From positions 2,224,501-2,288,500 of the forward strand of contig NZ_CP104883.1 in assembly GCF_025449335.1 (NCBI RefSeq): 64,000 nucleotides of DNA, written 5' to 3'. A program made the position numbers and the translations under genes. Positions within the stretch are counted from its first letter, which is position 1, and each line of letters starts with the position of its first letter. Positions 56,474 to 64,000 of this stretch are shown here, one piece after another. The notes beneath the pieces are model-generated. The model ran no database searches and was not told the origin of the DNA. It was given only the letters and a program-made list of their open reading frames with translations. The stretch comes from Bartonella sp. HY328 (lineage in GTDB: Bacteria; Pseudomonadota; Alphaproteobacteria; Rhizobiales; Rhizobiaceae).

Positions 56474-58102
56474 ATGGCGCGATATGTTTTCATTACTGGC
56501 GGCGTGGTTTCTTCCCTTGGAAAAGGCATAGCCGCAGCAGCATTGGCTGCACTCTTACAAGCACGCGGATACCGTGTACGGATCCGTAAGCTTGACCCTT
56601 ATCTTAACGTAGATCCAGGCACGATGTCGCCTTACCAACATGGTGAGGTCTTTGTGACGGATGATGGTGCAGAGACCGATCTAGACCTTGGTCACTATGA
56701 GCGTTTCACGGGACGCTCCGCCAACAAACATGACAATATTACCACTGGTCGTATTTACCGCAATATTATTGAGCGGGAACGGCGCGGTGATTATCTTGGT
56801 GGCACAGTTCAGGTCATCCCGCATGTTACTGACGAGATTAAGAATTTCGTCACATCGGGTAATGATGACTATGATTTCGTATTATGCGAAATTGGTGGTA
56901 CCGTTGGTGATATTGAGGCAATGCCTTTCCTTGAGGCTATCCGGCAATTGCATAATGAATTGCCACGTCAAAGTGCCGTTTTTGTGCATTTGACGTTAAT
57001 GCCCTATATTCCAGCTGCTGGCGAACTTAAAACCAAACCAACCCAACACTCGGTTAAAGAGTTGCAGGCACTTGGTATTGCTCCCGATATTCTTTTGGTG
57101 CGGGCAGATCGTCCTATTCCAGAAGCTGAACGGCGCAAGCTTTCACTCTTTTGCAATGTTCGTCCAACTGCGGTTATTCAAGCTCTTGATGTTACATCTA
57201 TTTATGATGTGCCTATTGCCTATCATAAAGAAGGCCTTGATAACGAGGTTCTGGCAGCATTTGGCATTGATCCAGCTCCTAAGCCTCGGCTTGATCGTTG
57301 GCAGGAAATTATGGCTCGTACCCATAATCCTGAAGGCGAAGTAACCATTGCCATTGTTGGTAAATATACTGGCCTTAAAGATGCCTATAAGTCGTTGATC
57401 GAAGCGTTATCCCATGGTGGTATGGCTAATCGTGTGCGCGTAAACTTGGAATGGATCGAATCGGAAGTATTTGAAAAAGAAGATCCAAGTCCTTACCTTG
57501 AAAAAGTGCATGGCATTTTGGTTCCAGGCGCATTTGGTTTGCGTGGCGCTGAAGGTAAAATAGCTGCAACTCGTTTTGCGCGTGAGCGTAAGGTGCCGTT
57601 TTTTGGCATTTGCTTTGGCATGCAAATGGCCTGTGTGGAAGCCGCTCGTAATCTTGCTGGCATTGCTGATGCATCATCAACCGAATTTGGCACAACCGCC
57701 CACCCTATTGTTGGCCTTATGACCGAATGGGCAAAGGGCGAAGCTTTAGAAAAACGCTCTGCGGCTGGTGATCTTGGTGGTACAATGCGCCTTGGTGCTT
57801 ATGAAGCACGCTTAAAAGAAGGCACACATATTGCCAGCATTTATGGCAAGCCGCTTATTTCCGAGCGTCATCGTCACCGCTATGAAGTCAATGCTGATTA
57901 TAAACAACAGCTTGAACAGCATGGCTTGGTATTTTCTGGCATGTCACCTGATGGTCTCTTACCTGAAACGGTGGAATATGCAGATCATCCTTGGTTTATT
58001 GGTGTGCAATATCACCCAGAGCTAAAATCGCGGCCATTTGAACCGCATCCGCTTTTTGCGTCTTTCATAGCCGCAGCGATTGAGCAAAGTCGTTTGGTCT
58101 AA
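56474..58102 (+). CDS. pyrG: CTP synthase
   Basis: A 542-residue enzyme that aminates UTP to CTP with glutamine. The synthase domain starts MARYVFITGGVVSSLGKG; the class I glutamine amidotransferase domain has the nucleophile Cys in GICFGMQMA (~380) and the His/Glu pair in VQYHPELKSRP near residue 517. Nothing is missing. The start has no clear ribosome-binding site. Confidence 0.97.
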   Translation: MARYVFITGGVVSSLGKGIAAAALAALLQARGYRVRIRKLDPYLNVDPGTMSPYQHGEVFVTDDGAETDLDLGHYERFTGRSANKHDNITTGRIYRNIIERERRGDYLGGTVQVIPHVTDEIKNFVTSGNDDYDFVLCEIGGTVGDIEAMPFLEAIRQLHNELPRQSAVFVHLTLMPYIPAAGELKTKPTQHSVKELQALGIAPDILLVRADRPIPEAERRKLSLFCNVRPTAVIQALDVTSIYDVPIAYHKEGLDNEVLAAFGIDPAPKPRLDRWQEIMARTHNPEGEVTIAIVGKYTGLKDAYKSLIEALSHGGMANRVRVNLEWIESEVFEKEDPSPYLEKVHGILVPGAFGLRGAEGKIAATRFARERKVPFFGICFGMQMACVEAARNLAGIADASSTEFGTTAHPIVGLMTEWAKGEALEKRSAAGDLGGTMRLGAYEARLKEGTHIASIYGKPLISERHRHRYEVNADYKQQLEQHGLVFSGMSPDGLLPETVEYADHPWFIGVQYHPELKSRPFEPHPLFASFIAAAIEQSRLV

Positions 58103-58149
58103 TTTTATTAAAGCCAATTATTTTAGGCTTTAAGATTTTTATCAACTTT

Positions 58150-58178
58150 AAAAAGCGGCAGAAACTGCCGCTTTTTTT
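58150..58178 (+). terminator. terminator of pyrG
   Basis: AAAAGCGGCAG pairs with CTGCCGCTTTT around three bases, followed by further T residues. Confidence 0.9.
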
Positions 58179-58331
58179 ATTGGTTCTATGGCTAACATTT
58201 TTAACCTTCACAAACTCATCGCTTCTAGCTTCAAATCTTTTATTAAAGCCTTGGCTATTAGCATCACAGCAAGTGTGGGAAAACCTTTCATTAAAATGAA
58301 TATAGCCTTTTAAATATTATAGGAACGTATT

Positions 58332-58412
58332 ATGTTAGGCTTGAAAAAATCGAAAAGATTTATGGAGCAGGTATGCAAAACCCTAATTCCACTATTCAAG
58401 TTGGAAATGTAA
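58332..58412 (+). CDS. short upstream ORF overlapping the kdsA start
   Basis: 26 codons (MLGLKKSKRFM, then a basic tail) with AGGA seven bases before its ATG, out of frame with kdsA and ending 40 bases inside it. It could couple ribosomes to the kdsA start or be chance. No domain. Confidence 0.3.
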   Translation: MLGLKKSKRFMEQVCKTLIPLFKLEM

Positions 58413-59215
58413 CATTTGATAATCACGCACCTTTAAGCCTTATTGCTGGCCCTTGCCAGATGGAAAGCCGAGATCATGCTTTTGACATGGCTGGCGCGTT
58501 AAAAGAAATCACCGATCGTTTGGGCATGGGGCTTGTTTATAAATCAAGCTTTGATAAAGCCAACCGCACCTCGCTTAAAGCACAGCGTGGCTTAGGTCTT
58601 GAACAAGCACTTGAAATATTTGCTGACCTTAAAAAAGAATTTGGCTTTCCTGTCTTAACCGATATTCACACTGAAGAACAATGCGCGGCAGTTGCCCCTG
58701 TTATTGACGTGTTGCAAATTCCCGCATTTTTATGTCGCCAAACCGATTTATTAATTGCAGCGGCTAAAACGGGCCGCGTTATCAATATTAAAAAGGGGCA
58801 ATTTTTAGCTCCTTGGGACATGAAAAACGTTCTTGCTAAGGTAACTGAAAGCGGCAACCCTAATGTTATGGCTTGTGAGCGCGGTGTTTCCTTTGGTTAT
58901 AATACGCTTGTTTCCGACATGCGCTCATTACCGATTATGGCAAGCTTTGGAGCGCCAGTTATTTTTGATGCCACCCATTCGGTGCAGCAACCTGGCGGCC
59001 TTGGCGGCTCATCTGGTGGACAGCGTGAATTTGTTGAGACTTTGGCACGTGCAGCAATTTCCATTGGCGTTGCCGGCGTCTTTATTGAAACGCATCAAGA
59101 CCCAGATAATGCACCATCTGATGGGCCTAATATGATTAAATTATCTAATCTTGAAGCCTTATTAGAGCGTTTAATGGCATTTGATGCTTTAGCTAAAAAG
59201 TTTCAAAACCAGTAA
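58373..59215 (+). CDS. kdsA: 3-deoxy-D-manno-octulosonate 8-phosphate synthase
   Basis: A 280-residue TIM-barrel enzyme that joins PEP and arabinose 5-phosphate to make Kdo-8-phosphate for LPS. It has IAGPCQMES, KSSFDKANRTS, DIHTEEQ, VFDATHSVQQPG-like (here IFDATHSVQQPG) and GVFIETHQDP. GGAG precedes the ATG. It is followed by eno, the usual order. Confidence 0.96.
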   Translation: MQNPNSTIQVGNVTFDNHAPLSLIAGPCQMESRDHAFDMAGALKEITDRLGMGLVYKSSFDKANRTSLKAQRGLGLEQALEIFADLKKEFGFPVLTDIHTEEQCAAVAPVIDVLQIPAFLCRQTDLLIAAAKTGRVINIKKGQFLAPWDMKNVLAKVTESGNPNVMACERGVSFGYNTLVSDMRSLPIMASFGAPVIFDATHSVQQPGGLGGSSGGQREFVETLARAAISIGVAGVFIETHQDPDNAPSDGPNMIKLSNLEALLERLMAFDALAKKFQNQ

Positions 59216-59285
59216 TAACCCATTATTATGACCATAACCGTCATTTTAACTTAAAAGAGCCAATCAATTAAAAAGGATTTTCCTA

Positions 59286-60560
59286 ATGACTGCTATTATT
59301 GATATTGTCGGGCGCGAAATTTTAGATAGCCGTGGCAACCCAACAGTTGAAGTTGATGTTTACTTGGAAGATGGCTCTTTTGGCCGCGCAGCGGTTCCAT
59401 CTGGCGCATCAACTGGCGCTCACGAAGCGGTGGAATTGCGTGATGGCGGCAGCCGTTATCAAGGTAAAGGCGTATTGAAAGCTGTTGCCGCAGTTAATGG
59501 CGAATTGCTTGAAGCTTTGGGCGGTATGGACGCTGAAGATCAAATTGCTATTGATGAAACAATGATCGCCTTGGACGGCACACCAAACAAAGCCCGTCTT
59601 GGCGCAAACTCCATCCTTGGCGTTTCGCTTGCAACTGCAAAAGCTGCCTCAATGGCTTGTAACTTGCCGCTTTATCGCTATGTTGGCGGCGCACAAGCCC
59701 ATATTTTGCCAACCCCAATGATGAATATCATCAATGGTGGTATGCATGCAGATAATCCAATTGATTTCCAAGAATTCATGATCATTCCAGTTGGCGCACC
59801 AAGCTTGAGTGAAGCTGTGCGTTATGGCGCTGAAATCTTCCACACCTTGAAAAAGCGTTTGAAAGATGCTGGCCATAATACCAATGTTGGTGACGAAGGT
59901 GGCTTTGCACCCAATATTATGAGTGCCGAAGCTGCTCTTGAATTTATTGTGGAATCAATCGAGCAAGCTGGTTTTAAACCAGGCACTGATGTTGCCCTTG
60001 GTCTTGATTGCGCATCAACCGAATTTTATAAAGATGGCCAATATGTTTATAGCGGCGAAGGTAAAAGCCGCAATGCGCAAGAGCAAGCTGAATATTTGCA
60101 AAGCCTTTGCAATGCCTTCCCAATCATTTCGATTGAAGATGGTATGGCAGAAGATGATTGGGACGGCTGGAAATATCTTACCGACCTAATTGGCAAAAAA
60201 TGTCAGTTGGTTGGGGACGATCTTTTTGTTACCAATTCCGCTCGCTTGCGCGATGGCATAAAAATGGGTGTCGCCAATTCGATTCTTGTTAAAGTTAACC
60301 AGATTGGCACATTAAGCGAAACTCTTGATGCCGTTGAAACAGCCCATAAGGCAGGTTATACTGCGGTAATGTCGCATCGTTCTGGTGAAACTGAAGATGC
60401 AACAATTGCTGATCTTGCAGTTGCAACCAATTGCGGTCAAATTAAAACAGGTTCGCTTGCGCGTTCTGACCGGCTCGCTAAATATAACCAGCTTATCCGT
60501 ATTGAAGAAGAACTGGGCAGCCAAGCTCGCTATGCTGGCAAAAGCGCATTTCGCTTCTAA
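59286..60560 (+). CDS. eno: enolase
   Basis: A 424-residue glycolytic enzyme interconverting 2-phosphoglycerate and PEP. REILDSRGNPTVEVDV at the start, Mg ligands in GLDCASTE and SIEDGMAEDDW, and the catalytic Lys region ILVKVNQIGTL are all present, with the C-terminal SHRSGETED. AAAAGGA precedes the ATG. In many Rhizobiales ftsB and pdhA follow eno; here exoR does. Confidence 0.98.
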   Translation: MTAIIDIVGREILDSRGNPTVEVDVYLEDGSFGRAAVPSGASTGAHEAVELRDGGSRYQGKGVLKAVAAVNGELLEALGGMDAEDQIAIDETMIALDGTPNKARLGANSILGVSLATAKAASMACNLPLYRYVGGAQAHILPTPMMNIINGGMHADNPIDFQEFMIIPVGAPSLSEAVRYGAEIFHTLKKRLKDAGHNTNVGDEGGFAPNIMSAEAALEFIVESIEQAGFKPGTDVALGLDCASTEFYKDGQYVYSGEGKSRNAQEQAEYLQSLCNAFPIISIEDGMAEDDWDGWKYLTDLIGKKCQLVGDDLFVTNSARLRDGIKMGVANSILVKVNQIGTLSETLDAVETAHKAGYTAVMSHRSGETEDATIADLAVATNCGQIKTGSLARSDRLAKYNQLIRIEEELGSQARYAGKSAFRF

Positions 60561-60584
60561 TCAATTATTACACCATTAAAGTTT

Positions 60585-60610
60585 AAAAGCGGGGGAAACC
60601 CCGCTTTTTT
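60585..60610 (+). terminator. terminator of eno
   Basis: AAAAGCGGGG pairs with CCCCGCTTTT around four bases and ends in TTTTTT. Confidence 0.9.
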
Positions 60611-61024
60611 GTACTAATACCTTAATGCATTATAAACTGCATTTTCGACTAACTTGCTTATATATTAATAATAAACACATTAAATAACAACAAGTTGCCT
60701 TAAACCGCTGATGTCCTATCGATTCGCCGGTTAATTATATTAAGAATCTCTAATAAAATAATTACCTAATTATTAAAGCAACCTATGATTTCAAGCGCCA
60801 AGGAGCGTAAATTAACTATAAACCTATAGGATTTTATCGCTAAATAGCTATATTTTTGTGTTGTTTGTGCAACAAAGCCATTTTAAGCAACATAGCAGGT
60901 AGCGTAACGCACAATTTTGCCTAGTTCCCGCCACAAAAACCAAGCAAGATGAATAAATCGTAAGATATTAGATTATAAATCTTGCGAAAAAAACAAACAA
61001 AAATTTATATCTTAGGTAGCAATG

Positions 61025-61078
61025 AAGTTTGTGTTTTAAAAAATAGTTGAGCATTACTCATAGTTAAAACACAAACTT
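61025..61078 (+). promoter_or_regulatory. long hairpin before exoR
   Basis: AAGTTTGTGTTTTAA (61025-61039) and TTAAAACACAAACTT (61064-61078) are perfect 15-bp arms around 24 bases that hold a small nested GAG-CATTA-CTC stem. It ends 56 bases before the exoR ATG and could be a leader structure or an operator. There is no T run after it. Confidence 0.55.
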
Positions 61079-61134
61079 AAATTATAATAGTTCAAAAGAA
61101 GCATAAAACTATTAGAGATGTTGGAAAGCAGTAT

Positions 61135-61917
61135 ATGATGGTTTATTTCAAAAAACAGACATTACCGGTTATCGGTATCATCCTAACACTAGGGATGTCG
61201 TCTGCTTTTGCACTTGACCCTTCAATTGACACTTCTAACGAAAATCCTTTTGAATCTTTTAAATCCGGCGTTACAGCCTATAAAAGTGGTCATAAGGATG
61301 AGGCCATCAAGTCTTTGCGTTATGCCGCAGATATGGGCCATACAGGTGCCAAGTGGAAGCTAGCCCGTATGTATGCTGATGGTGATGGTATCCATGAAAA
61401 CGATACTGAGGCTTATGATTTATTTACTAAAATTGTAAATGACTCTATTGATCCTGGCTCGCAAAACGAAACCTATGTTTCTGATGCTCTTGTTGCCCTC
61501 GCTGACTATAATCGCAAAGGTATTCCTGGCAAATTGCGAGCTGATAAGGCAAAGGCCCGTAGCCTTTATGTGCAAGCAGCCTCCAATTATGGTAACCCTG
61601 AAGCACAATATAAGCTTGGCCGTATGCTGATTGATGGTGAAGGCGGTGACAAGAATCCAATGCAAGCAGCGCGCTGGTTCCAGCTTTCTGCTCGTAAAGG
61701 CAACCCTGCCGCGCAAGCCATGCTTGGCAATATGTTATTTCAAGCTGGCAAAACGGTACGTGGTTTAGCAATGATGACTGCCGCTTATGACCGTGCATCA
61801 CCTGAGGATCGCGAGTGGATCCAGAAAATGCAGGAAAGCGCTTTTGCTATTGCAGGTGAGTCAGACCGCCGTACCGCCATTACTCTTGCTAATGACTTAA
61901 TTAAAAAAGGCCAATAG
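61135..61917 (+). CDS. exoR: ExoR-type periplasmic Sel1-repeat regulator
   Basis: A 260-residue secreted protein with a signal peptide ending SAFA, then the ExoR-specific start LDPSIDTSNENPFESFKSG and Sel1 repeats (GHTGAKWKLARMYADGDG, GNPEAQYKLGRMLIDGEGG, GNPAAQAMLGNMLF), and the conserved GKTVRGLAMMTAAYDRA tail. In Sinorhizobium and Agrobacterium ExoR binds the sensor ExoS/ChvG and holds the ExoS-ChvI system off until it is degraded; Brucella has the equivalent BvrSR. The sensor and regulator are not in this window. Confidence 0.88.
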   Translation: MMVYFKKQTLPVIGIILTLGMSSAFALDPSIDTSNENPFESFKSGVTAYKSGHKDEAIKSLRYAADMGHTGAKWKLARMYADGDGIHENDTEAYDLFTKIVNDSIDPGSQNETYVSDALVALADYNRKGIPGKLRADKAKARSLYVQAASNYGNPEAQYKLGRMLIDGEGGDKNPMQAARWFQLSARKGNPAAQAMLGNMLFQAGKTVRGLAMMTAAYDRASPEDREWIQKMQESAFAIAGESDRRTAITLANDLIKKGQ

Positions 61918-62467
61918 GCTTTTTAAATTACGCGTTGAACAACATTGCCCGAACCAATTTTCTGGCATTTGGAATACTACGACGGCTTCTTTTTTTGAAT
62001 TTTCAAAATACATCAATATTGATGAAAATTGCTGCTTGCAACAACGGTTCCCACCTGTGATATCCATCCGCAATTGCGGGGCATTGTTCAATTTAGTCTC
62101 ACCTTTACAAAGCAATTGGATTAGCAATTTACAAAAGCTTCTTGCTATAAATTGCAATTAAACCGACTCATCAACGCCTTTAAACTCAGTTCACATTTTA
62201 TTGAGCCACGCTTATGAAGCATCATCCAGCAAATGAGCGCCCTGCTCTACAATAGCTATATTGCGAATGGTTTTGCGCTAAGCATTTTTTTAGGCCGCTT
62301 TAACTGGTTGATTTATAGCTATTTTATAAACTCATATTCAAACTGTGATGCGGCTTACTAGCCATTTCAAACTGCATCAATATGCACCTTAAAGATGAGA
62401 CTTGCATAAATGCTGAAAATTTTCTACATATTGTAAATGCAAATCATTAGCAATAAGGACTCATTTG
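61918..62467. other. spacer between exoR and sitA
   Basis: 550 AT-rich bases without a supported gene. CATCAAT-ATTGATG (62011-62024) is a perfect palindrome inside a larger AATTTTC/GAAAATT pair. The end carries the metal-regulator box of sitA. No small RNA family was recognised. Confidence 0.45.
62438..62452 (+). promoter_or_regulatory. Mur/Fur-type box before sitA
   Basis: TGCAAAT-C-ATTAGCA is a 7-1-7 inverted repeat with one mismatch from the alphaproteobacterial Mur/Fur consensus TGCAAATnATTTGCA, ending 15 bases before the ATG. It predicts repression by a manganese- or iron-loaded Fur/Mur protein. Confidence 0.65.
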
Positions 62468-63385
62468 ATGAAAAAACTACTTCTTATGTTGGCGGCCGCT
62501 TCAAGCCTTGTGCTTATTAATGGCGCAGCTTTTGCTGAAAAATTTAAAGCCGTAACCACCTTTACAGTTATTGCCGACATGGCACGCAATGTTGCCGGCG
62601 ATGCGGCGGATGTTGAATCCATTACGAGACCCGGTGTTGAAATTCACGAATATGAGCCAACCCCTGGCGATTTGCGCCGCGCCCAAGGTGCGGATCTTGT
62701 TTTATGGAATGGCCTTAACCTTGAATTATGGTTTGAAAAATTCTTTGAAAATGTCAAGGATAAGCCAAGCGTTGTAGTAACTAATGGCGTTGTACCCATG
62801 AGCATTAGCGAAGGTCCTTATGATGGCAAGCCAAATCCTCATGCTTGGATGTCGCCTACCAATGCGCTTATCTATGTTGATAATATTCGTGATGCTTTTG
62901 TAAAATACGATCCTGATAATGCTGAAATCTATAAGGCCAATGCTGAAAAATATAAGCAAGAAATTCGCGCTGCAATTGATCCTATACGCGCTGAATTTGA
63001 TGCATTGCCAGAAAACCGCCGCTTCCTTGTCACCAGTGAAGGCGCATTTAGCTATCTTGCCCGTGATTTTGGTTTGAAAGAATTTTACATTTGGCCAATT
63101 AATGCCGATCAACAAGGTACGCCTCAGCAAATCCGCAAGGTTATTGATGAAGTTCGCACCAATAAGATTCCAGCCGTATTTTCAGAAAGCACTATTTCAG
63201 ACAAGCCAGCCAAACAAATTGCTAAAGAAACAGGTGCGCTTTATGGCGGCGTATTATATGTTGACTCCTTGAGTGAAGCTGATGGTCCTGTGCCAACCTA
63301 TATTGATCTTTTGAAAGTAACCAGCGCAACCGTTGCTAATGCTCTTAGTGAAAAATCTTCTAAGGAAGGCGAAACAAAGAAATGA
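62468..63385 (+). CDS. sitA: Mn/Fe ABC transporter substrate-binding protein (SitA)
   Basis: A 305-residue periplasmic cluster A-I binding protein with signal peptide ending GAAFA. Likely metal ligands are His in VEIHEYEPTPGD, His in KPNPHAWMSP, Glu in VTSEGAFSYLA and Asp in YVDSLSE. No His-rich loop as in ZnuA, so manganese/iron rather than zinc is favoured. The ATG at 62468 is eight bases after AAGGA; an in-frame TTG one codon earlier is less likely. Its stop overlaps the next start (ATGA). Confidence 0.9.
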   Translation: MKKLLLMLAAASSLVLINGAAFAEKFKAVTTFTVIADMARNVAGDAADVESITRPGVEIHEYEPTPGDLRRAQGADLVLWNGLNLELWFEKFFENVKDKPSVVVTNGVVPMSISEGPYDGKPNPHAWMSPTNALIYVDNIRDAFVKYDPDNAEIYKANAEKYKQEIRAAIDPIRAEFDALPENRRFLVTSEGAFSYLARDFGLKEFYIWPINADQQGTPQQIRKVIDEVRTNKIPAVFSESTISDKPAKQIAKETGALYGGVLYVDSLSEADGPVPTYIDLLKVTSATVANALSEKSSKEGETKK

Positions 63386-64000
63386 ATAATACCGGAATCG
63401 TTATGAGTGATGTCACCGTCACTTATCGCAATGGTTTTACCGCTCTTAAAAACGCAAGTTTTGATAGCCCAGAAAAAAGTATTACTGCGCTTGTCGGGGT
63501 CAATGGTGCCGGTAAATCAACATTGTTTAAAGCGATTATGGGATTTGTACAAGTGAGCCGTGGGACCATATCGGTCCTCGGCCTTCCTGTTAAAACAGCC
63601 CTTAAACAAAACATCATTGCTTATGTTCCGCAGAGCGAAGAAGTTGACTGGAGTTTTCCTGTTCTTGTCGAAGATGTCGTTATGATGGGGCGTTACGGCC
63701 ATATGAATTTTCTGCGCATTCCCCGCGCAATTGACCGCAAGGCAGTTGATGACGCGTTAAAGCGCGTTAACATGCTGGAATATCGCAAAAGGCAAATTGG
63801 CGAATTGTCTGGTGGACAAAAAAAACGTGTATTTTTGGCACGCGCCATAGCCCAAGAAGCAAAAGTTATTTTGCTTGATGAGCCCTTTACCGGTGTTGAT
63901 GTTAAAACCGAAGATCAAATCATCACCCTATTGCGACAAATGCGCGATGAAGGCGCAGTGATGTTGGTTTCAACCCATGATCTTGGCAGTGTCCCAGAAT
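63382..64000 (+). CDS. sitB: Mn/Fe ABC transporter ATPase (SitB), 3' end beyond window
   Basis: The ATPase partner of SitA, cut by the window end after about 206 residues. Walker A is GVNGAGKST, the Q-loop region is YVPQSEEVDWSFPV with the characteristic metal-transporter DVVMMGRYGHM, the signature is LSGGQKKR and Walker B is VILLDEP, with the H-loop STHDLG near the edge. The start overlaps the sitA stop by four bases, so the genes are translationally coupled; the permease genes should follow outside. Confidence 0.92.
   Translation, partial: MNNTGIVMSDVTVTYRNGFTALKNASFDSPEKSITALVGVNGAGKSTLFKAIMGFVQVSRGTISVLGLPVKTALKQNIIAYVPQSEEVDWSFPVLVEDVVMMGRYGHMNFLRIPRAIDRKAVDDALKRVNMLEYRKRQIGELSGGQKKRVFLARAIAQEAKVILLDEPFTGVDVKTEDQIITLLRQMRDEGAVMLVSTHDLGSVPE

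Larger units (their letters stand above)
60561..61134. other. long spacer between eno and exoR
   Basis: 574 AT-rich bases without a supported gene. It contains the eno terminator and a strong 15-bp-arm hairpin near exoR. The rest shows no clear RNA gene. Confidence 0.45.

Noticed and set aside
61918..62467. Possible small RNA gene (such as 6S or SRP RNA) between exoR and sitA
   Set aside because: No conserved loop or closing-stem pattern of these RNAs could be found.
1..64000. tRNA, rRNA, CRISPR arrays, insertion sequences and prophage genes
   Set aside because: No T-loop signatures, rRNA stretches, regularly spaced repeats, transposases, integrases or phage structural genes were seen on either strand.

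Overview
The window looks like a chromosomal stretch of an AT-rich alphaproteobacterium of the order Hyphomicrobiales (Rhizobiales), in or near the Brucellaceae/Bartonellaceae. The evidence is the genes themselves: a fused SecDF, the run DUF177-plsX-fabH-ihfA-merR, the pair sdhE-mfd, an IalB-family secreted protein, an ExoR-type Sel1 protein, an alphaproteobacterial Atm1 exporter, psd next to pssA, and an intergenic palindrome of the kind scattered through Brucella/Ochrobactrum-like genomes. Intergenic regions are long and very AT-rich. No rRNA, tRNA, CRISPR array, transposase or integrase was seen.

Layout. 1-6900: the tail of a SecD-like fragment, a doubtful small membrane ORF, secDF, a Kef-type cation/proton antiporter and a YbhN-like membrane protein, all on +. 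6960-14000 (minus strand): a FolB-domain fusion protein, an MFS exporter, then the phospholipid/fatty-acid initiation block merR, ihfA, fabH, plsX, DUF177. 14360-27420: bamE, azlCD, sdhE-mfd, an MHS-type MFS carrier, ialB, mgtE with a MerR regulator, a DUF1624 acyltransferase-like protein and sodB. 27580-36200 (minus): an alpha/beta hydrolase, valS, pssA-psd, atm1 and a LysM protein. 36500-37814 (+): a LOG-family protein and a DUF421 protein. 37990-46352 (minus): the fatty-acid cluster fabF, acpP, fabG, fabD, then alaS and a dihydroorotase. 46418-48771 (+): ygfZ, an HD hydrolase and a tyrosine phosphatase. 48754-50321: a small accessory islet. 50377-52747: two MarR-type regulators and a small membrane protein. 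52783-64000: thrC, a lipoprotein, an L,D-transpeptidase, pyrG, kdsA, eno, exoR, and the start of a Mn/Fe ABC transporter (sitA, sitB) cut by the window end.

Most of the window is core metabolism and envelope biogenesis: fatty-acid synthesis, phosphatidylethanolamine synthesis (psd, pssA), LPS Kdo synthesis (kdsA), outer-membrane assembly (bamE), secretion (secDF), pyrimidines (pyrC, pyrG) and metal handling (mgtE, sodB, sitAB).

The accessory part is 48.75-51.7 kb. Two orphan polymorphic-toxin-like C-terminal fragments point away from each other, each followed by a likely immunity gene (a small acidic protein on the left, a SUKH/SMI1-KNR4 protein on the right). The islet is bounded by a roughly 42-bp direct repeat whose left copy is the 3' end of the phosphatase gene. 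Just beyond lies a MarR-GNAT fusion gene behind a 57-bp inverted repeat (27-bp perfect arms) that carries two mirror-image promoters. Other points worth a look are the MfnB-like/FolB fusion, structured leaders before acpP and exoR, a Mur/Fur-type box before sitA, and a dihydroorotase with Gln in place of the first metal-binding His.
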